Positions 17,108-26,373 of a stretch of DNA of 64,000 nucleotides are shown here, piece after piece (position 1 is the first letter of the stretch; each line of letters opens with the position of its first letter). Below the pieces are notes generated by a model, which did no database searches, was not told the DNA's origin, and saw only the letters and a program-made list of their open reading frames with translations. The DNA is taken from the NCBI RefSeq assembly GCF_009909185.1, contig NZ_JAAAMV010000009.1:124001-188000 (forward strand). Direction: 5' to 3'. Source of the DNA: Paenibacillus glycinis. Lineage in GTDB: Bacteria; Bacillota; Bacilli; Paenibacillales; Paenibacillaceae. Position numbers and translations under genes: made by a program.

Positions 17108-18118
17108 GTGATTCGAGACCGATTGAAAGGGAAATTGGGTTTTGGCACCGCTCCGCTCGGCAACATGTTTCGCGCCATTCCGGAGGAGGAAGCGATGGCG
17201 ACCGTGCAGGCGGCCTGGGAGCAGGGCATTCGCTACTTCGACACCGCGCCATTCTACGGCGCAGGGCTGGCGGAATCCCGGCTCGGGGAGGGACTGGCCC
17301 CCTATAAGCGGGACGAGTACGTGCTCAGCACGAAGGTGGGCCGATATATCTCGGACGAACTCGAAGACCCTGCCGCGCGCGACTTGGGCGAGAAGGGCGG
17401 CGTGTTCCAGTACGGCAACAAGAACAAGATTATCGTCGATTACAGCGAAGACGGCACCATGCGCTCGATCGAACAAAGCTTGGCACGGCTGAAGACGGAC
17501 CGTCTGGATATGGTGTTCGTCCACGATATCGCGCAGGACTTCTACGGAGACGAGTGGCTGGTGCATTTCGAGGCCGCCCGCAAAGGAGCGTTCCGAGCGC
17601 TGAAGCGGCTTCGTGACGAAGGCGTCATCGCTTCCTGGGGGCTTGGGGTCAATCGCGTGGAGCCGATCGAGATCGCGATGGAACTGGAGGAGGCCGTGCC
17701 GGACGTCAGTCTGCTGGCCGGGCGCTATACGCTGCTCGACCATGGGAGAGCGCTCCAACGGTTGATGCCCTCCGCGGCATCGCGTCATATCGATATCATC
17801 GTCGGCGGTCCGTACAGCTCGGGTATCCTGGCCGGCGGCACGCACTTCGAATACCAGAAGGCCAGCCCGGAGATCATCGCGAAAGTCGAGCGAATCAAAA
17901 GCGTCGCGCAGCGCTACGGCATCAGCCTGAAAGCGGCGGCGATCCAGTTCTCGCTCGCGCATCCGGCCGTCGCGGCCGTGATTCCCGGCGCCAGCCGCCC
18001 GGAGCGGATCGCCGAGGACCAAGCCGCTTTGCAGGAAGTCATCCCGGCTGAATTTTGGCGGGACATGCGCGAGATGCAGCTGGTATCGCCGGAAGCGCCG
18101 CTGCCGATCGATAAGTAA
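17108..18118 (+). CDS. Aldo/keto reductase
   Basis: 336 residues from the GTG at 17108, which has AGGAGG nine bases upstream; an in-frame ATG 16 codons earlier has no such site. NADPH-dependent carbonyl reductase TIM barrel. Catalytic set: Asp and Tyr in YFDTAPFYG, Lys in VLSTKVG, His in FVHDI. The extended form (GTAPLGNMFRAIPEEEA, and C-terminal VIPGASRPERI) resembles the D-threo-aldose/L-fucose dehydrogenase branch, so a sugar substrate is plausible. Single gene ending in a terminator. Confidence 0.85.
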   Translation: MIRDRLKGKLGFGTAPLGNMFRAIPEEEAMATVQAAWEQGIRYFDTAPFYGAGLAESRLGEGLAPYKRDEYVLSTKVGRYISDELEDPAARDLGEKGGVFQYGNKNKIIVDYSEDGTMRSIEQSLARLKTDRLDMVFVHDIAQDFYGDEWLVHFEAARKGAFRALKRLRDEGVIASWGLGVNRVEPIEIAMELEEAVPDVSLLAGRYTLLDHGRALQRLMPSAASRHIDIIVGGPYSSGILAGGTHFEYQKASPEIIAKVERIKSVAQRYGISLKAAAIQFSLAHPAVAAVIPGASRPERIAEDQAALQEVIPAEFWRDMREMQLVSPEAPLPIDK

Positions 18119-18167
18119 GCGCCGCCCGCCGGCTTGGCGCGGTCCGCGTTCGCCGGCATGAACATTC

Positions 18168-18198
18168 AGAAGCTTGCGTCGGCTGCAGGCTTCTTTTT
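18168..18198 (+). terminator. Terminator of the aldo/keto reductase gene
   Basis: AGAAGCTTGC pairs with GCAGGCTTCT (one G-U pair) followed by TTTT. Confidence 0.7.
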
Positions 18199-18269
18199 CT
18201 TGTATTCCCGGTGCGGTCCTATCATAATATCGTGTGTAACTTGCTTGTCGCCAGAGAGGATGAGACGCG

Positions 18270-19223
18270 ATGGGAGACGCCGTTATCGAGCAAGCCGAAC
18301 GAATCGCAGGAGATTTTCTCCAGGAACCTGTAAGAGCTTCGTTTCAGATCCTGGGGAAAGGCTTCGTCAATCAGGTTTGCGTCGTCGAAACCGATCGGCG
18401 CAAAGTCGTTGTCCGCATGAACGATGCAAGCGCCTACCCCGCGTACGCGAAAGAAAAATGGTGCATCGAACAAGCAGCCGCAGTCGGCATCCCCGGACCC
18501 GCGGTGTTGTCCATCGGGATCGTCGGCGATACCGCCTATATGATTCAGTCCTATATCGACGGTGACAACGGCTTGGACAGCAAGGCGCCGAAGGCCGATA
18601 TTTGGAGGCGGCTGGGCCAATATGCCAAACGCATTCACGCGATCCCGGTAAAGGGATTCGGAGAGAATTTGGCCGATCCCGCTCAAGGCGAGTTTCGATC
18701 GCCGCCTCATGCCGGATCGGACGGCAGTTGGCAGGGGTACGTGCAGTACAATATCGATTGTTTGACGGAGCGGGATCCGTTGATACGGCTTGGCGTACTC
18801 GACGAGGCGTCATCCCGGAACGTGCGAAGACGGTTTGAACGCTTGAAGAAAGAGACGTATCGCTTCGGATTGATCCACGGCGATCTCTCCTTGAAGAATA
18901 CGATCGTGAGCGGGGCGGGAGAAGTCCGTTTATTGGACTGGGGCAATGCGGAAGTCAGAACGGTCCCGCACGGAGACCTGATGCGGGTGATGCAAGGCCG
19001 ATTCCTGGACGGAGACCCGAGTCCGGAAGCGTTCATGGCTTTTCTGGACGGATACGGCGGCATGGGCGAGGATGACCTTGCGGCTGCGAGAGAGCTGCTC
19101 GTCCTGCGATCGTTCGATAATCTCAGGTGGGCGCTCGACCGCAGTCCCGACCGGATCGAGTCTTATGCCGCGATCGCGAAACATGCGCTTGGCCTCGTGA
19201 TGGATCCCGGGCATGCCGATTGA
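18270..19223 (+). CDS. Aminoglycoside phosphotransferase (APH) family kinase
   Basis: 317 residues, protein-kinase-like fold. Catalytic loop GLIHGDLSLKNTIV and metal-binding LLDWGNAEV are intact, with an N-lobe Lys-like VVVRMND strand. The family phosphorylates small molecules (antibiotics, choline, sugars, amino-sugars). Nothing in sequence or context points to antibiotic resistance; this is a broad housekeeping family in Paenibacillaceae. RBS GAGAGG is about 10 bases upstream. Confidence 0.8.
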   Translation: MGDAVIEQAERIAGDFLQEPVRASFQILGKGFVNQVCVVETDRRKVVVRMNDASAYPAYAKEKWCIEQAAAVGIPGPAVLSIGIVGDTAYMIQSYIDGDNGLDSKAPKADIWRRLGQYAKRIHAIPVKGFGENLADPAQGEFRSPPHAGSDGSWQGYVQYNIDCLTERDPLIRLGVLDEASSRNVRRRFERLKKETYRFGLIHGDLSLKNTIVSGAGEVRLLDWGNAEVRTVPHGDLMRVMQGRFLDGDPSPEAFMAFLDGYGGMGEDDLAAARELLVLRSFDNLRWALDRSPDRIESYAAIAKHALGLVMDPGHAD

Positions 19224-19270
19224 ATGGGCCATCGCGATGATTCACGACGATCCACGTCGTCACCTTACGA

Positions 19271-19298
19271 GTAGGCACGCCAACGCCGGCGTGCCTAC
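19271..19298 (+). terminator. Hairpin after the APH-type gene
   Basis: GTAGGCACGCC pairs perfectly with GGCGTGCCTAC across six bases. Only CTTG follows, so termination strength is uncertain. Confidence 0.5.
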
Positions 19299-19501
19299 TT
19301 GCGCTGCGCGCTTTCATGCGTTTTCGCAAAATAACGAAACCCGCGCGGATAAGCTGCCGATCCATGGCTTCGATCCGGCGGGATAGTTTTATGAAAAGCG
19401 GGCATAATACCTCCTAAAAATTGGGATCGGAAATGCAAAGCGCGGCATGCGATGGTCCTAACGGCGGTTCGACATCGCAGCCCGCAGAAGGAGGAGATAG
19501 A

Positions 19502-20614
19502 ATGACAGGCAAAGGGATTCTGCGTTGCAGCCTGATCGGCGCAACCTTGTCGATGTTGTTTTGCGAGCCGGCGCACGGTTTGGCGACGAGACCGGCGCGG
19601 CCTTCGGCCCAGCTCGTCGTCAGATCCTCGCCGGACGCGGCACTGGCATCCGCGTTGACGCTCGATTCGAAAACGTGGAACGACGCGCTGGCGGCAGGCG
19701 CGGCGCAGCCGGAGGAATACGCGCCCGTATCCGACGTTTACCTGACGGTCAAGGACAAGACCTATATGATCGATCCGTCCTACCGGCTGTACGATCCGGC
19801 CAATGCCATGGCGATTCAGCTTCGCGGCGAGACGAAGCGACAGCTGATCGCCCATGCCGCGGCGCTGAAGTCGAAGCATTACGGGAAATTGCTGGCATGG
19901 CCGGAAGCCAAGGAGATCGTCACGATGAAATCGATCTTCACCGTCGTCGACCTGGAGAGCGGGCTGCGGTTCGAGGTCCAGCGAAGAGCGGGCAGCACGC
20001 ATGCCGACGTCCAGCCGTTGACGAAGCGCGACACGGACGTCATGAAGCGAATCTATGAAGGGAAATGGAGCTGGAGAAGAAGGGCGGTCCTCGTTGCGAA
20101 GGACGGCGAGACGATCGCCGCTTCGATGCACGGCATGCCGCACGGGGGAGACGGCATACCGGACAACGACTTTAACGGTCATTTTTGCATCCATTTTCTG
20201 GGCAGCAGCACGCACAAGACCGGGAGCGTCGACCCGGATCACCAGACGATGGTGCATAAGGCGGCCGGCAAGCTGCCGCAATACATGCGGCAGGCTTCGC
20301 CCGAGAACGTCGCGGAGCTGTTCTTCATCGCGATCAACCAGCGGGATCCCGAGCTCATGGCCGCGCTCTTCCCGTATCGCAACCATGATCAACTAACGCG
20401 TCTGAAGCAGGAGGCCGCGAGCGTCATCGCCATCCGCCGGACGTCGGATTACGCGGAGGCGGCGTCCGGCGATCTGCTTGCCGTGGATTTGCCGGCGAGG
20501 GCGGTCATTTACCGCGACGGTTTCCGGAAGGCGGAGAACACGTTCGTCTTTCATTTGCGCAGGAGCTCGATCGGGGAAGCTTGGAAAATCGATTACGTGG
20601 AGAATGCCTTATGA
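19502..20614 (+). CDS. Exported protein with a divergent L,D-transpeptidase (YkuD)-like signature
   Basis: 370 residues. The ATG at 19502 follows AAGGAGGAG and begins a signal peptide (LRCSLIGATLSMLF, Ala-Lys-free cleavage region near EPAHG). Residues about 70-160 form an unrecognised alpha/beta part. In the middle, His210 (SMHG) is followed 17 residues later by GHFCIHFLGSSTH with His227, Cys229 and His231. This matches the spacing of the YkuD signature (His, 14-17 residues, S/T-H-G-Cys-hydrophobic-Arg/Asn) but with Phe for Gly and His for Arg. A C-terminal alpha+beta segment (VAELFFIAINQRDPELMAALF) resembles SnoaL/NTF2-like domains. It is translationally coupled to the VanW gene. Wall-modifying role inferred; function unproven. 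Confidence 0.6.
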   Translation: MTGKGILRCSLIGATLSMLFCEPAHGLATRPARPSAQLVVRSSPDAALASALTLDSKTWNDALAAGAAQPEEYAPVSDVYLTVKDKTYMIDPSYRLYDPANAMAIQLRGETKRQLIAHAAALKSKHYGKLLAWPEAKEIVTMKSIFTVVDLESGLRFEVQRRAGSTHADVQPLTKRDTDVMKRIYEGKWSWRRRAVLVAKDGETIAASMHGMPHGGDGIPDNDFNGHFCIHFLGSSTHKTGSVDPDHQTMVHKAAGKLPQYMRQASPENVAELFFIAINQRDPELMAALFPYRNHDQLTRLKQEAASVIAIRRTSDYAEAASGDLLAVDLPARAVIYRDGFRKAENTFVFHLRRSSIGEAWKIDYVENAL

Positions 20615-21561
20615 ATTGGTTCTGGTTGACGGGTATCTTATGGCTGCTTCATCAAGGCGACGGCAGCGAGCAAGCAAGCGAGCATTTATCCGTGTCGGTC
20701 CGGGGGCAGGCCGCCGTCGTGATCCATCGCGCCGAATACGCGTCCCCCGGCTTCACGATGGTGGACCTGAACAAATTCGACCGGCTCGTCGCGAGCTTGG
20801 AGAAGCAAAGCTACGAAGCCCCCCGCAACGCGTACATCGGCGACCATGGGGGAATCGTGCCCGAAGCGTTCGGGCACAGGCTCGATCAGCAGGGGTTCAC
20901 CGAACGGTTTTTCGAATTTTTTTACGGTACGGGGTCGGCGGCGATCGACGCGCCGCTCTTGAACGTCTATCCGCGGGTCGACCGCGAGCTGCTGGCGGAG
21001 ATCAAGGAAAAGCCGATCGGCCACTACGTCACCTACTACAATGCCCGGAACCGCAACCGTTCGCATAACATCCGGCTGGCGGCGGGCGCGATCAACAACA
21101 CGGTCCTCTTCCCCGGGGAGACGTTCTCGTTCAACGCGGTCGTCGGCAAGCGGACGAAGGAGAAAGGCTACCTGCAGGCGCCGATCATCGTCAGAGGCGA
21201 ATTATCGGAGGGAATCGGCGGCGGGATCTGCCAAGTATCCTCGACGCTGTTCAATGCGACCGACCGTGCGGGATTGCACATCGTGAAGCGCTATTCGCAC
21301 AGCCGCAACGTACCGTACGTGAGACCCGGGCGCGACGCGACCGTCAGCTGGGACGGTCCGGATTTCGTCTTCCAGAATCGCTACAATCAACCGATCCTGA
21401 TCCGCGCGCAAGCGGTCCCCGGCAAATTGTTCGTGGCCATCTACTCCTCCGACGTCATCGAATACAAGCCGCGCGCGGTGCCGAACATGTCATTCGGCCA
21501 GCTGCCGGTGGAGATCCTTGCCCCGCATGACGCCGATAGCCCCGATTCCGGCGGCCGGTAA
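20611..21561 (+). CDS. VanW family protein
   Basis: 316 residues from the ATG at 20611 that overlaps the previous stop (ATGA). A short hydrophobic N-terminus (MNWFWLTGILWLL) suggests export or anchoring. The VanW domain is complete: NIRLAAGAINNTVLFPGETF, SFNAVVGKRTKEKGY, then GIGGGICQVSSTLFNA and SHSRNVPYVRPGRDATV. Residues 1-140 have no recognised domain. VanW proteins occur near vancomycin genes but also widely in spore formers (YoaR) with cell-wall partners; no vanHAX genes are here, so resistance is not implied. Confidence 0.87.
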   Translation: MNWFWLTGILWLLHQGDGSEQASEHLSVSVRGQAAVVIHRAEYASPGFTMVDLNKFDRLVASLEKQSYEAPRNAYIGDHGGIVPEAFGHRLDQQGFTERFFEFFYGTGSAAIDAPLLNVYPRVDRELLAEIKEKPIGHYVTYYNARNRNRSHNIRLAAGAINNTVLFPGETFSFNAVVGKRTKEKGYLQAPIIVRGELSEGIGGGICQVSSTLFNATDRAGLHIVKRYSHSRNVPYVRPGRDATVSWDGPDFVFQNRYNQPILIRAQAVPGKLFVAIYSSDVIEYKPRAVPNMSFGQLPVEILAPHDADSPDSGGR

Positions 21562-21652
21562 GCGGGTTGCGCTTATATCGCCCGAATTTACGGCAGCATC
21601 CGAACGCCGCATGCGTTGCATCACCAATCCGCTTCGCGAAAGGAGTATACGC

Positions 21653-22858
21653 ATGACCGAGGTTAACGCTGCAGCCGCCGGCTCCAAGCGCGCGCTGCGC
21701 AACGTGTTTTGGGCGGCCGGCTTCGGCTGGATGTTCGATGCGATGGATGTCGGTTTGCTGTCCTTCATCCTGGTCGCGCTGCGCAAGGATTGGGGGCTGA
21801 CGGCGCAGGAGGCCGGCTTGCTCGGCACGGTCAATCTGGTCGGCATGGCCATCGGCGCGGTATTGGGCGGCTATCTCGCCGACCGCATCGGCCGGCGTCC
21901 CGTTTTCTTGTTCACGCTGGTCGTTTTCGGCGCGTTCAGCTTCGGCAGCGCCTTCGCAGGCGGGCTCGGCATCATGCTGGCGCTGCGGTTTCTGATGGGC
22001 GTCGGACTCGGAGCCGAGCTGCCGGTCGCTTCGACCCTCGTCAACGAATTCGCGCCGCCGGAGACCAGAGGCCGGATGGTCGTTCTCTTGGAAAGCTTCT
22101 GGGCCGCCGGCTGGATCTTGGCCGCCGTTCTCGCCTACTTCGTGATTCCGCCGTTCGGCTGGCGGGTCGCGGTCGCCGTCGGCGCGCTGCCGATCCTGCT
22201 CGCGATCTGGATTCGCCGCGAGGTGCCGGAGTCGCCGCAGTTCCGGCCGAAGCAGGAGCGGCGCACCCGAATCCGCGAGCTGTTCACGACGTATAAGCGC
22301 GAAACGATCGCGCTGTGGGCGGTATGGTTCGCCATCGCCTTCTCCTATTACGGCATGTTCCTGTGGCTGCCCTCCGTATTGGTCGACAAAGGCTTCTCGA
22401 TGATTCAAAGCTTTCGCTACGTGCTGCTCATGACGCTCGCCCAGCTGCCCGGCTACTTCGCCGCCTCGTACCTCGTGGAGAAATGGGGACGCAAGGCGAC
22501 GCTCGCCGCGTTCCTGATCCTCTCCGGCGCGATGGCGCTCTGCTTCGGGTTCAGCCAGAGCACGGGCACTTTGCTGCTCACGGGCGCGCTGCTATCCTTT
22601 TTCAACCTGGGCGCGTGGGGGGCGCTGTACGCGTACACGCCCGAGAACTACCCGACCGCCATCCGGGCGGCGGGAGCCGGCTTTGCCGCCGGCTTCGGCC
22701 GGATCGGCAGCGTGGCCGCGCCTTACCTCGTCGGCGTCCTGGTCCAGGCGAAGATCGGCTATGCCTCGATCTTCGGCGTGTTCGCCGCGGTGCTGTTGAT
22801 CGGGACGCTCATGCTGCTTGGATTCGGCGTCGAGACCAAGGCTCGCAGAGCATCGTGA
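21653..22858 (+). CDS. niaP: MFS transporter, NiaP-like (niacin/aromatic acid)
   Basis: 401 residues, 12 predicted membrane helices. It strongly resembles Bacillus subtilis NiaP (YceI) in remembered landmarks: GWMFDAMDVGLLSFI near the start, YLADRIGRRPVF loop, GAELPVASTLVNEF, VVLLESFWAAGW, SYYGMFLWLPSVL and FFNLGAWGALYAYTPE. NiaP imports nicotinic acid for NAD synthesis. The ATG at 21653 has AGGAG seven bases upstream; longer frames have none. No NiaR operator was recognised. The wider AAHS branch also carries other aromatic acids, so the substrate is likely, not proved. Confidence 0.75.
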   Translation: MTEVNAAAAGSKRALRNVFWAAGFGWMFDAMDVGLLSFILVALRKDWGLTAQEAGLLGTVNLVGMAIGAVLGGYLADRIGRRPVFLFTLVVFGAFSFGSAFAGGLGIMLALRFLMGVGLGAELPVASTLVNEFAPPETRGRMVVLLESFWAAGWILAAVLAYFVIPPFGWRVAVAVGALPILLAIWIRREVPESPQFRPKQERRTRIRELFTTYKRETIALWAVWFAIAFSYYGMFLWLPSVLVDKGFSMIQSFRYVLLMTLAQLPGYFAASYLVEKWGRKATLAAFLILSGAMALCFGFSQSTGTLLLTGALLSFFNLGAWGALYAYTPENYPTAIRAAGAGFAAGFGRIGSVAAPYLVGVLVQAKIGYASIFGVFAAVLLIGTLMLLGFGVETKARRAS

Positions 22859-22943
22859 CCGGGCGAATCGGGTTCGGCCTGCGGTTGTCGGCGAGCCGGC
22901 GCGACGCGGAGAGGGAGGATGGGCCTCCCGGCATGCCCGGCGC

Positions 22944-23765
22944 TCAGGTCGGCAGCTCCAGATGCCTGAACCCGGTCGGGGTCATGCCCGTTTTTTGCTT
23001 GAACAGGTTCGAGAAATAATGCGGATCGACGTAGCCGAGGCGGAAAGCGATCTCGCTGACGGTCATGTCCGTATCCTTGAGCAGCGATTCGGCCTGCCGG
23101 ATTCTTCTCGACAGCAGGTAATGGTAGATGGTGAAGCCGGTTTCTTTCTTGAACAACCGGTTGAGCTGCTTGTAGGACATCGTCATCTGCTTGCTGAGGC
23201 GCTCCGAATCGAATGGGCCGACCAGTTGATCCATGTAGGTCTTAACGTGCTGCACCTGATCGGAGAGCAGCAGGTTTCGGCTCTTCAGCAATCTGGTAAG
23301 CGCTATCATAATCTCCGTGCACACGAGCACGACCGCGGCTTGCACCTGCTCGAGCGGCTGCGGCTGCGGCTGCCTCATCAAAGCCATCCCTTTGCGGAAC
23401 AAATCCTCCAGCGGCGCATCCGCGACGAGCGCCCGTTCCTTCAGCTGGTACGCGGACAGCAGGTCGTCGCTGTTCCCCCCGATATTGAACCACAGATACG
23501 TCCAATACCCGTCCTGGTCGGGCATGGCCGTCACTTCATGGTAGCTGCCCTTGCGCAGGATGAACACGTCGCCTTCCTTCGGATGATGCGTGAACGAATC
23601 GACGCGAATCGTGCCTTGGCCGCGCAGCACGTAAGCCAGCACCGTGATGTCGGAACGGTTGCGCACGTTCCGGTAATTGGCGTGGCAGTAATTGATCCCC
23701 AAGTACGGAACGTAGACGCCGATGTCTCCGTCCGACGGAATTCTGTACACATCCCCATGCTTCAT
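22944..23765 (-). CDS. AraC family transcriptional regulator
   Basis: 273 residues. An N-terminal cupin sensor (LAYVLRGQGTIRV, HHPKEGDVFILRKGSYHEV) and a C-terminal double helix-turn-helix (MTMSYKQLNRLFKKETGFTI; MTVSEIAFRLGYVDPHYFS then FKQKTGMTPTGFR). The ATG at 23765 was preferred to a GTG 15 bases upstream because GTGAGG then serves as its ribosome site. It is divergent from the sugar-oxidation cluster at 24048 across 282 bp and is the obvious candidate regulator of it, with sugar as effector. Confidence 0.87.
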   Translation of the reverse strand: MKHGDVYRIPSDGDIGVYVPYLGINYCHANYRNVRNRSDITVLAYVLRGQGTIRVDSFTHHPKEGDVFILRKGSYHEVTAMPDQDGYWTYLWFNIGGNSDDLLSAYQLKERALVADAPLEDLFRKGMALMRQPQPQPLEQVQAAVVLVCTEIMIALTRLLKSRNLLLSDQVQHVKTYMDQLVGPFDSERLSKQMTMSYKQLNRLFKKETGFTIYHYLLSRRIRQAESLLKDTDMTVSEIAFRLGYVDPHYFSNLFKQKTGMTPTGFRHLELPT

Positions 23766-24047
23766 GTCCACAAACCTCACTTGAGCGTTGGTTTCCTGCT
23801 TTTACCGCATTATACCACATGTCCGTCGATCCCACTTTTTATTCCTTTTTCCATATGTTGCGCGCCGGTTCCGGGAGGTAAAATAGACGGGTACGGCCGG
23901 TGCGCGCAGGATGGGAACCCGGACGTTCAAGGCGTCCGCGAGAGTATGAAATAGCGACAGATGGCATCATTGCCGGTTCTATTTTGTATAAATAGATACA
24001 GGCTGTTTTGTAACCCCTTACAATACGAACCAAACGGAGGTAATGAA

Positions 24048-25037
24048 ATGGAAAAAGTTCGTTTCTTGGTCATCGGCGTCGGCGGCATGGGAAGAGAGCA
24101 TGTCAGAAGGCTGCTCCAAGTGCCCGAAGCCGAGATCGTCGGGTTGGCGGATCCTTCGGAGGCGTCGATCGATCAAGTGAAGCAGCGCTTCCCCGAGCTG
24201 GTCAACGTAGCGGTATACACGGACTATCGGGAGGCGATCGCGCAGGCGAACGCCGATGCGGCCATCATCGTATCGCCCCACAGCATGCACTTCGAGCAAG
24301 GGATCGCCTGCTTGGACGGCGGCTTGCACGTATTGATGGAGAAGCCGTTCGTCGACGGCTCCGAGAACGCCGAACGCCTCATCGCCCATGCCGCGAGCGT
24401 GAACAAGCATCTCGCCGTCGCCTACCAGCGCCACCTGATCGGACCGTATATTTATATTCATGACTTGATCCGCGGCGGCGAGCTCGGCACGATCAATTAC
24501 ATATGTGCGTATCAGGCGCAGAGCTGGTTGAAGGGCACGACGGGGACGTGGAGGCAAAATCCCGCGCTGTCCTGCGGCGGGCAGCTGAACGATTCCGGCA
24601 GCCACCTGCTGGACGTCGTGCTGTGGGTAACCGGCCTCGAACCGGAAAGCGTTACCGCCGTCATCGATAACCGCGGATCGCAGGTCGATATCGACTCGGC
24701 CGTCACGATTCGCTTCGTCGGCGGCGCGATCGCGACGTTCAACGTCGTCGGCAGCTCCAGCATCGGCTGGCATGAGGACGTGTCGATCCACGGCGACAAG
24801 GGAACCGTGCTGTTCCGCAACAATCAAATCTTCGTCGCCAAGGAAGGACAACGGGAAATCGTCGAAGTGACGGACGAGCTGCCGGCCTCGAGCGATCCGA
24901 ATCGGGATTTCGTCGATCTCGTGCTGGGCAGGGTCAGCGAAGCGGCGGCTCCGTCGAGCTGCGGACTGCGAATCGCCCGCGTGACGGAAGCGGCCTGGAA
25001 AAGCGCGGCGAACGGCAGCCAGTTGATCCGTCTGTAA
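24048..25037 (+). CDS. Gfo/Idh/MocA family oxidoreductase (1)
   Basis: 329 residues. NAD(P)-binding Rossmann start FLVIGVGGMGREHV, EKPF lysine motif (HVLMEKPFVDG, catalytic Lys) and the C-terminal alpha/beta domain starting at LAVAYQRHLIGPY; GGQLNDSGSHLLDVVLW is the usual substrate-site helix with His. Family members oxidise or epimerise sugars and inositols. RBS GGAGG is 7 bases upstream. It is separated from the next gene by 188 bp with a terminator, so it may be its own unit in the cluster. Confidence 0.88.
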   Translation: MEKVRFLVIGVGGMGREHVRRLLQVPEAEIVGLADPSEASIDQVKQRFPELVNVAVYTDYREAIAQANADAAIIVSPHSMHFEQGIACLDGGLHVLMEKPFVDGSENAERLIAHAASVNKHLAVAYQRHLIGPYIYIHDLIRGGELGTINYICAYQAQSWLKGTTGTWRQNPALSCGGQLNDSGSHLLDVVLWVTGLEPESVTAVIDNRGSQVDIDSAVTIRFVGGAIATFNVVGSSSIGWHEDVSIHGDKGTVLFRNNQIFVAKEGQREIVEVTDELPASSDPNRDFVDLVLGRVSEAAAPSSCGLRIARVTEAAWKSAANGSQLIRL

Positions 25038-25085
25038 TTCAAGGCTTGATCGTGCATGATCCATACGCTCGCTCCATGTCATCAA

Positions 25086-25108
25086 GGCTGCCGGACGGCA
25101 GTCTTTTT
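25086..25108 (+). terminator. Terminator after the first Gfo/Idh/MocA gene
   Basis: GCTGCCG pairs with CGGCAGT in a tight hairpin followed by CTTTTT. Confidence 0.6.
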
Positions 25109-25224
25109 GGCAGCCGTGCGAAGCCGGCGCGGGACCGATGCAGCCGGCTTGGACATGTCCCCGCGGCGGGAGATTCGCGCATGAGGTTAGGATGACTGAC
25201 GATTCGGCATAAGGAGTGAGGATT

Positions 25225-26373
25225 GTGAAAGCGATCGCGATCAGCGGCATCGAGCAGGTGACCGTATCGTTGACGGATAGCCCGAAGCCGCAATCGGACG
25301 GTCCGGCGGATGTCTTGATTCGGGTGCTCTGCGTCGGCCTTGACGGCACGGACCGGGAGATCATCGCGGACAACTTTGCCAGATATCCCGAAGGCAGATC
25401 GGACATGGTCATCGGTCACGAGCTGCTCGGCGTCGTCGAGCGAGCCGGGCCCGAGTCCGGATTCGCCCGCGGCGACTTCGTCACGGCGCTCGTCCGAAGA
25501 CCGTGCGGCGAATGCGTCAATTGCCGCAACGGGCAGCAGGATTTCTGCCAAACCGGACGTTATACGGAACGGGGCATCAAAGGGGCGGACGGGTACCTGT
25601 GCGAATACGTCGCGGAGCATTCGGCATTCGTGATCGAAGTTCCCGAAGCCTGCTTGCCGTACGGGGTGCTCGTCGAACCGCAAAGCATCGTGGAAAAGGT
25701 ATGGGCGCAAACGCTGAAGATTCAGCAGCGCATGATCTGGCAGCCCGGAACCGTGTTGATTTTGGGATCGGGTCCGCTGGGCATATTGGCGGCGATGACG
25801 TGCCGGATTCTCGGCTTCGACACGCACGTGTGGTCCAAGTCGGACGCCGCGAGCGCGAACGCGGACATCCTCCGCCGCATCGGGGCGCATTACCGGGAAG
25901 CGGATTCCTCCGCCGAAGACGCGTTCAAGTCCGGTCTGACCGCATACGCGGAACGGCTGGGCACGGGCTTCGACATGATCTGGGAATGCACCGGTCATGC
26001 GCCCCTTGGCTTCGAGGCGATCCCCTTGGTCCGCAACAACGGCATCCTCGCGCTGCTCGGCGTCACGCCCGGGAGCGGCCGGCTGGATTTGCCGAGCGAT
26101 ACGACGTACCGGGAATTGGTCGTCAAAAACAAATGCGTCATCGGTTCCGTCAATGCGTCGCGCGACGATTTCGAGACCGCCATCCATCGTCTTCGCGAGA
26201 TCGAGCGCCATTATCCCGGCATGCTGGACAAGCTTCAAACCGACCGGATGTCCATCGAGGACGTACCGGCGATCGAATTCGGACGCATCGCGATCAAAGC
26301 GGTCGTCGACGTGGTTCCCCAAGCGGAGTGGGCTTCGCTAAGCACGCGATACAAGGAGGACAGAGGACGATGA
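25225..26373 (+). CDS. Zinc-dependent glucose 1-dehydrogenase-type enzyme
   Basis: 382 residues from the GTG at 25225 (AAGGAG 8 bases upstream). Medium-chain dehydrogenase of the archaeal-type glucose dehydrogenase branch: GTDREI, GHELLG, VRRPCGECVNCRNGQQDFCQ (Cys94, 97, 100, 108: structural zinc), TERGIKG and VEPQSIVEK. The usual catalytic-zinc Cys is Asp40, as in Haloferax glucose dehydrogenase, with His65 and Glu66 next. It oxidises an aldose to the lactone with NAD(P). Coupled (4-bp overlap) to the next gene. The true sugar is unknown. Confidence 0.83.
   Translation: MKAIAISGIEQVTVSLTDSPKPQSDGPADVLIRVLCVGLDGTDREIIADNFARYPEGRSDMVIGHELLGVVERAGPESGFARGDFVTALVRRPCGECVNCRNGQQDFCQTGRYTERGIKGADGYLCEYVAEHSAFVIEVPEACLPYGVLVEPQSIVEKVWAQTLKIQQRMIWQPGTVLILGSGPLGILAAMTCRILGFDTHVWSKSDAASANADILRRIGAHYREADSSAEDAFKSGLTAYAERLGTGFDMIWECTGHAPLGFEAIPLVRNNGILALLGVTPGSGRLDLPSDTTYRELVVKNKCVIGSVNASRDDFETAIHRLREIERHYPGMLDKLQTDRMSIEDVPAIEFGRIAIKAVVDVVPQAEWASLSTRYKEDRGR

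Noticed and set aside
18270-19223. Aminoglycoside-resistance phosphotransferase
   Set aside because: Only the kinase fold motifs are visible; the family is wide and no resistance context exists.
19502-21561. VanW, VanY and VanRS-like genes as a glycopeptide-resistance cluster
   Set aside because: They are about 40 kb apart (20.6 and 60.7-63.7 kb) and no vanH, vanA/B ligase or vanX is present; these families are common in spore formers without resistance.
25503-26369. Long upstream extension of the second Gfo/Idh/MocA reading frame
   Set aside because: It lies wholly inside the dehydrogenase gene, reads as Arg-rich low-complexity protein, and the family N-terminus starts at 26370 behind a ribosome site.
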